Below, one piece after another: positions 62,041 through 64,000 of a DNA stretch of 64,000 bases; position 1 is the first letter of the stretch, and the number at the start of each line of letters is the position of its first letter. The notes beneath the pieces were generated by a model that saw only the letters and a list, made by a program, of their open reading frames with translations, was not told the origin of the DNA and searched no databases. The DNA comes from Flavobacteriaceae bacterium UBA1903 (GTDB lineage Bacteria > Bacteroidota > Bacteroidia > Flavobacteriales > Flavobacteriaceae): assembly GCA_002337605.1 (NCBI GenBank), contig DDGL01000016.1, positions 220,973 through 284,972 of the forward strand, given 5' to 3'. A program made the translations under genes and the position numbers.

Positions 62041-64000
62041 ATGAGAAAGGTTATTAGTTATTTTATTAAGTACGAAGTAGCTGTAAATGTCATGCTCTTT
62101 GCTTTTATAATTTTTGGGGTAATAGGAATGTTACAACTAAAATCTTCCTTTTTTCCGCTTCAGGAAGCTGAAATTATAAGCATTAGTGTAGCATATCCTG
62201 GCGCTGCACCTCAGGAAATAGAAGAAGGTGTCGTTCTGAAAATTGAAGATAACCTCAAAGGGTTAATAGGTGTAGAGCGGGTCACCTCTACTTCCCGAGA
62301 GAGCGGAGGGAGCATAACCGTTGAAATTGAGAGCGACGAAGATATAGACGCAATGCTTGCCGAGGTGAAAAATGCTGTAGATCGTGTGCCTAACTTCCCC
62401 ACGGGAATGGAACCGCTAGTGGTAGCAAAGCAGGAAAGGATCAGGCAGACTATAGATTTTGCCATAAGTGGCGATAATATAGAATTAAGTAGCTTAAAAC
62501 AAATTGGCAGGCAGATTGAAAACGATTTGCGCGCTATGGAAGGGATTTCCCAGATAAATGTCTCTGGATATCCCGAAGAAGAAATTGAGATTTCTGTCAG
62601 AGAAAACGATTTACTGGCCTATAATTTAAGTTTTACGGAAGTAGCTGCTGCCGTATCCCAGGCAAATATTCTGACTACAGGCGGAAACATTAAGACAGAC
62701 GCTGAAGATTATTTAATTAGAGCCAATAATAGATCGTACTACGGCGATGAGTTAAACAACCTGGTAGTACGGGCTAATCCTAACGGGACTGTAGTGCGTT
62801 TGCAGGATGTAGCCAACATAAAAGACAGGTTTTCAGAAACACCCAACGCTTCTTACTTTAATGGCAACGTAGCTGTAAATGTAGAGATAACCAATACCAA
62901 CAACGAAGATTTAATTTCTACCGCAGACCAGGTAAATGCGTATGTGGATGAATTTAATCAAAAATATACAGGCGTTAAGATTGATGTGGTGAGTGACTCT
63001 TCTATTCGTTTGAATGACAGAACAAACTTGCTTCTTGAAAACGGAGCTGTGGGAATTATTCTGGTGCTTATATTTTTATCGCTTTTTCTCAACACACGAC
63101 TTGCTTTTTGGGTAGCTTTTGGATTGCCAATTTCCTTTTTAGGGATGTTTATTTTTGCAGCGCAGTTTGATGTCACCATAAACGTATTGTCACTTTTTGG
63201 GATGATTATCGTGATAGGTATTCTGGTGGACGATGGTATTGTGATCTCAGAAAATATCTATCAGCATTACGAAAAAGGAAAATCTCCTGTTCAGGCAGCT
63301 ATTGATGGGACGATGGAAGTATTGCCTCCTATTATTTCAGCTATTTTAACTACAGTTTTAGCGTTCTCCACCTTTCTTTTTCTCGATGGACGAATTGGAG
63401 ATTTTTTCAGTGAAGTTTCGGTTATTGTAATTTTAACTCTTGTGGTCTCGTTGGTAGAAGCACTTATTATACTGCCAGCGCATATTGCACATTCAAAAGC
63501 ATTAAAGCGAGAAACCCAAGAAGAGAAAAGCCAGAAAAAAGGCATTGCAAAAGTTTTTCAAAAACTACGAATTATTAACGAATACGGGGATCGGTTTATG
63601 CGCTATTTGCGTGATAATGCCTACAGCCCGGTATTGCGTTTTTCCCTTAAAAACAGGTTTGTGACTTTGGCTGTTTTGTTGGGGTTAATGATCATAACCA
63701 TTGGCTCTTTCCAAGGGGGAATTATACGTGGCGCTTTCTTTCCAAGTATCGCTAGTGACCGTGTGAGCATAGATCTACTGATGCCGGAAGGCACCAACCC
63801 AAAAATCACAGATAGTATAATTACTGCCGTGGAAACAGCCGCCTGGAAAGTAAACGAACGCTTTACTGAAAAGCAAACAGGCAATGTACAAGTTGTTGAA
63901 AACATTATTAAGCGTGTAGGCCCCGGAAACAATAAGGCATCTTTAAATGTAAATTTATTACCTGGAGAAAAGAGGGACTTTGGTTCCCCCGAAATTACCA
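62041..64000 (+). CDS. RND-family efflux transporter permease (partial, runs off the window)
   Basis: An open frame of 653 codons with no stop up to the window end. N-terminal helix, then a porter domain starting FFPLQEAEIISISVAYPGAAPQEIE, the helices 2-6 block with IVIGILVDDGIVISENIYQHYEKG (helix 4 Asp residues for proton relay), and the second half beginning FVTLAVLLGLMIITIG. It pairs with the adaptor one base upstream. The substrate cannot be told; the outer-membrane factor is not in view. Confidence 0.93.
   Translation, partial: MRKVISYFIKYEVAVNVMLFAFIIFGVIGMLQLKSSFFPLQEAEIISISVAYPGAAPQEIEEGVVLKIEDNLKGLIGVERVTSTSRESGGSITVEIESDEDIDAMLAEVKNAVDRVPNFPTGMEPLVVAKQERIRQTIDFAISGDNIELSSLKQIGRQIENDLRAMEGISQINVSGYPEEEIEISVRENDLLAYNLSFTEVAAAVSQANILTTGGNIKTDAEDYLIRANNRSYYGDELNNLVVRANPNGTVVRLQDVANIKDRFSETPNASYFNGNVAVNVEITNTNNEDLISTADQVNAYVDEFNQKYTGVKIDVVSDSSIRLNDRTNLLLENGAVGIILVLIFLSLFLNTRLAFWVAFGLPISFLGMFIFAAQFDVTINVLSLFGMIIVIGILVDDGIVISENIYQHYEKGKSPVQAAIDGTMEVLPPIISAILTTVLAFSTFLFLDGRIGDFFSEVSVIVILTLVVSLVEALIILPAHIAHSKALKRETQEEKSQKKGIAKVFQKLRIINEYGDRFMRYLRDNAYSPVLRFSLKNRFVTLAVLLGLMIITIGSFQGGIIRGAFFPSIASDRVSIDLLMPEGTNPKITDSIITAVETAAWKVNERFTEKQTGNVQVVENIIKRVGPGNNKASLNVNLLPGEKRDFGSPEIT

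Noticed and set aside
1..64000. CRISPR array, tRNA, rRNA, prophage or transposase
   Set aside because: No regularly spaced direct repeats, cloverleaf-like CCA-type sequences, rRNA stretches, phage structural genes or transposase motifs were seen on reading both strands; a tRNA scan was not available.

Overview
The window is ordinary chromosomal DNA from a member of the Bacteroidota, almost certainly a (probably marine) Flavobacteriaceae. The evidence is a complete gliding and type IX secretion core (gldK-gldL-gldM-gldN), an XrtF exosortase with its partner, a HYC_CC_PP protein, a GYDIA-type GHMP kinase beside a class II HMG-CoA reductase, AT-rich spacers, several promoters of the Bacteroidota type (TTTG / about 19-21 nt / TAnnTTTG), and weak Shine-Dalgarno signals. 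I cannot assign a genus. I see no rRNA, tRNA, CRISPR array, prophage or transposase gene.

Layout. 1-4.7 kb: end of an unknown gene, lptC, a small membrane protein, a CNNM/CBS transporter-like protein and a membrane-anchored PpiD/SurA-like foldase. 5-8 kb: a secreted protein, then GHMP kinase and HMG-CoA reductase (mevalonate pathway, minus strand). 8.2-12.7 kb: a DPP-IV type peptidase, a POT peptide importer and a secreted thioredoxin. 12.7-18.1 kb (mostly minus): comEC, an NlpC/P60 lipoprotein, lpxB, a small membrane protein and surE. 18.3-22.5 kb: tail-specific protease, DppC-type permease and a DNA/RNA endonuclease. 22.6-29.9 kb (minus): the rod-shape operon mreB-mreC-mreD-mrdA-rodA, preceded by purH. 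30-31.8 kb: MacB/FtsX-type permease and an fRMsr-like GAF protein.

31.9-38.6 kb: xrtF and its associated protein, then a run that looks like a copper or soft-metal module (DUF3347 lipoprotein, UPF0718 permease, HYC_CC_PP protein, TonB-dependent receptor, secreted HMA protein), ending in a frameshifted HMA-domain remnant and a 32-residue Lys/Ala/Pro-rich microprotein. 39-41.5 kb (minus): groES and groEL, separated by a four-helix-bundle gene framed by imperfect inverted repeats and preceded by a sigma-54-like promoter. 42-46.7 kb (minus): miaB, a sigma-54 activator, lptE, a TPR-like protein and secG. 46.7-48.2 kb: a polytopic membrane protein and a lipoprotein-type inorganic pyrophosphatase. 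48.3-56.8 kb: topA, an arginase-fold protein that has lost metal ligands, and gldKLMN. 57-64 kb: FAD oxidoreductase, DUF983 protein, ABC-F ATPase and an RND efflux pair that runs off the window.

Themes. Much of the window builds the cell envelope: LPS export (lptC, lptE), lipid A (lpxB), periplasmic folding, protein export (secG), murein elongation (mre/mrd/rodA) and the T9SS/gliding motor. The parts most worth a second look are the metal module with its decayed HMA copy, the passenger gene inside groESL with the sigma-54-like promoter, the ligand-depleted arginase-fold protein fused transcriptionally to topA and next to gldK, and two families of dispersed palindromic repeats.
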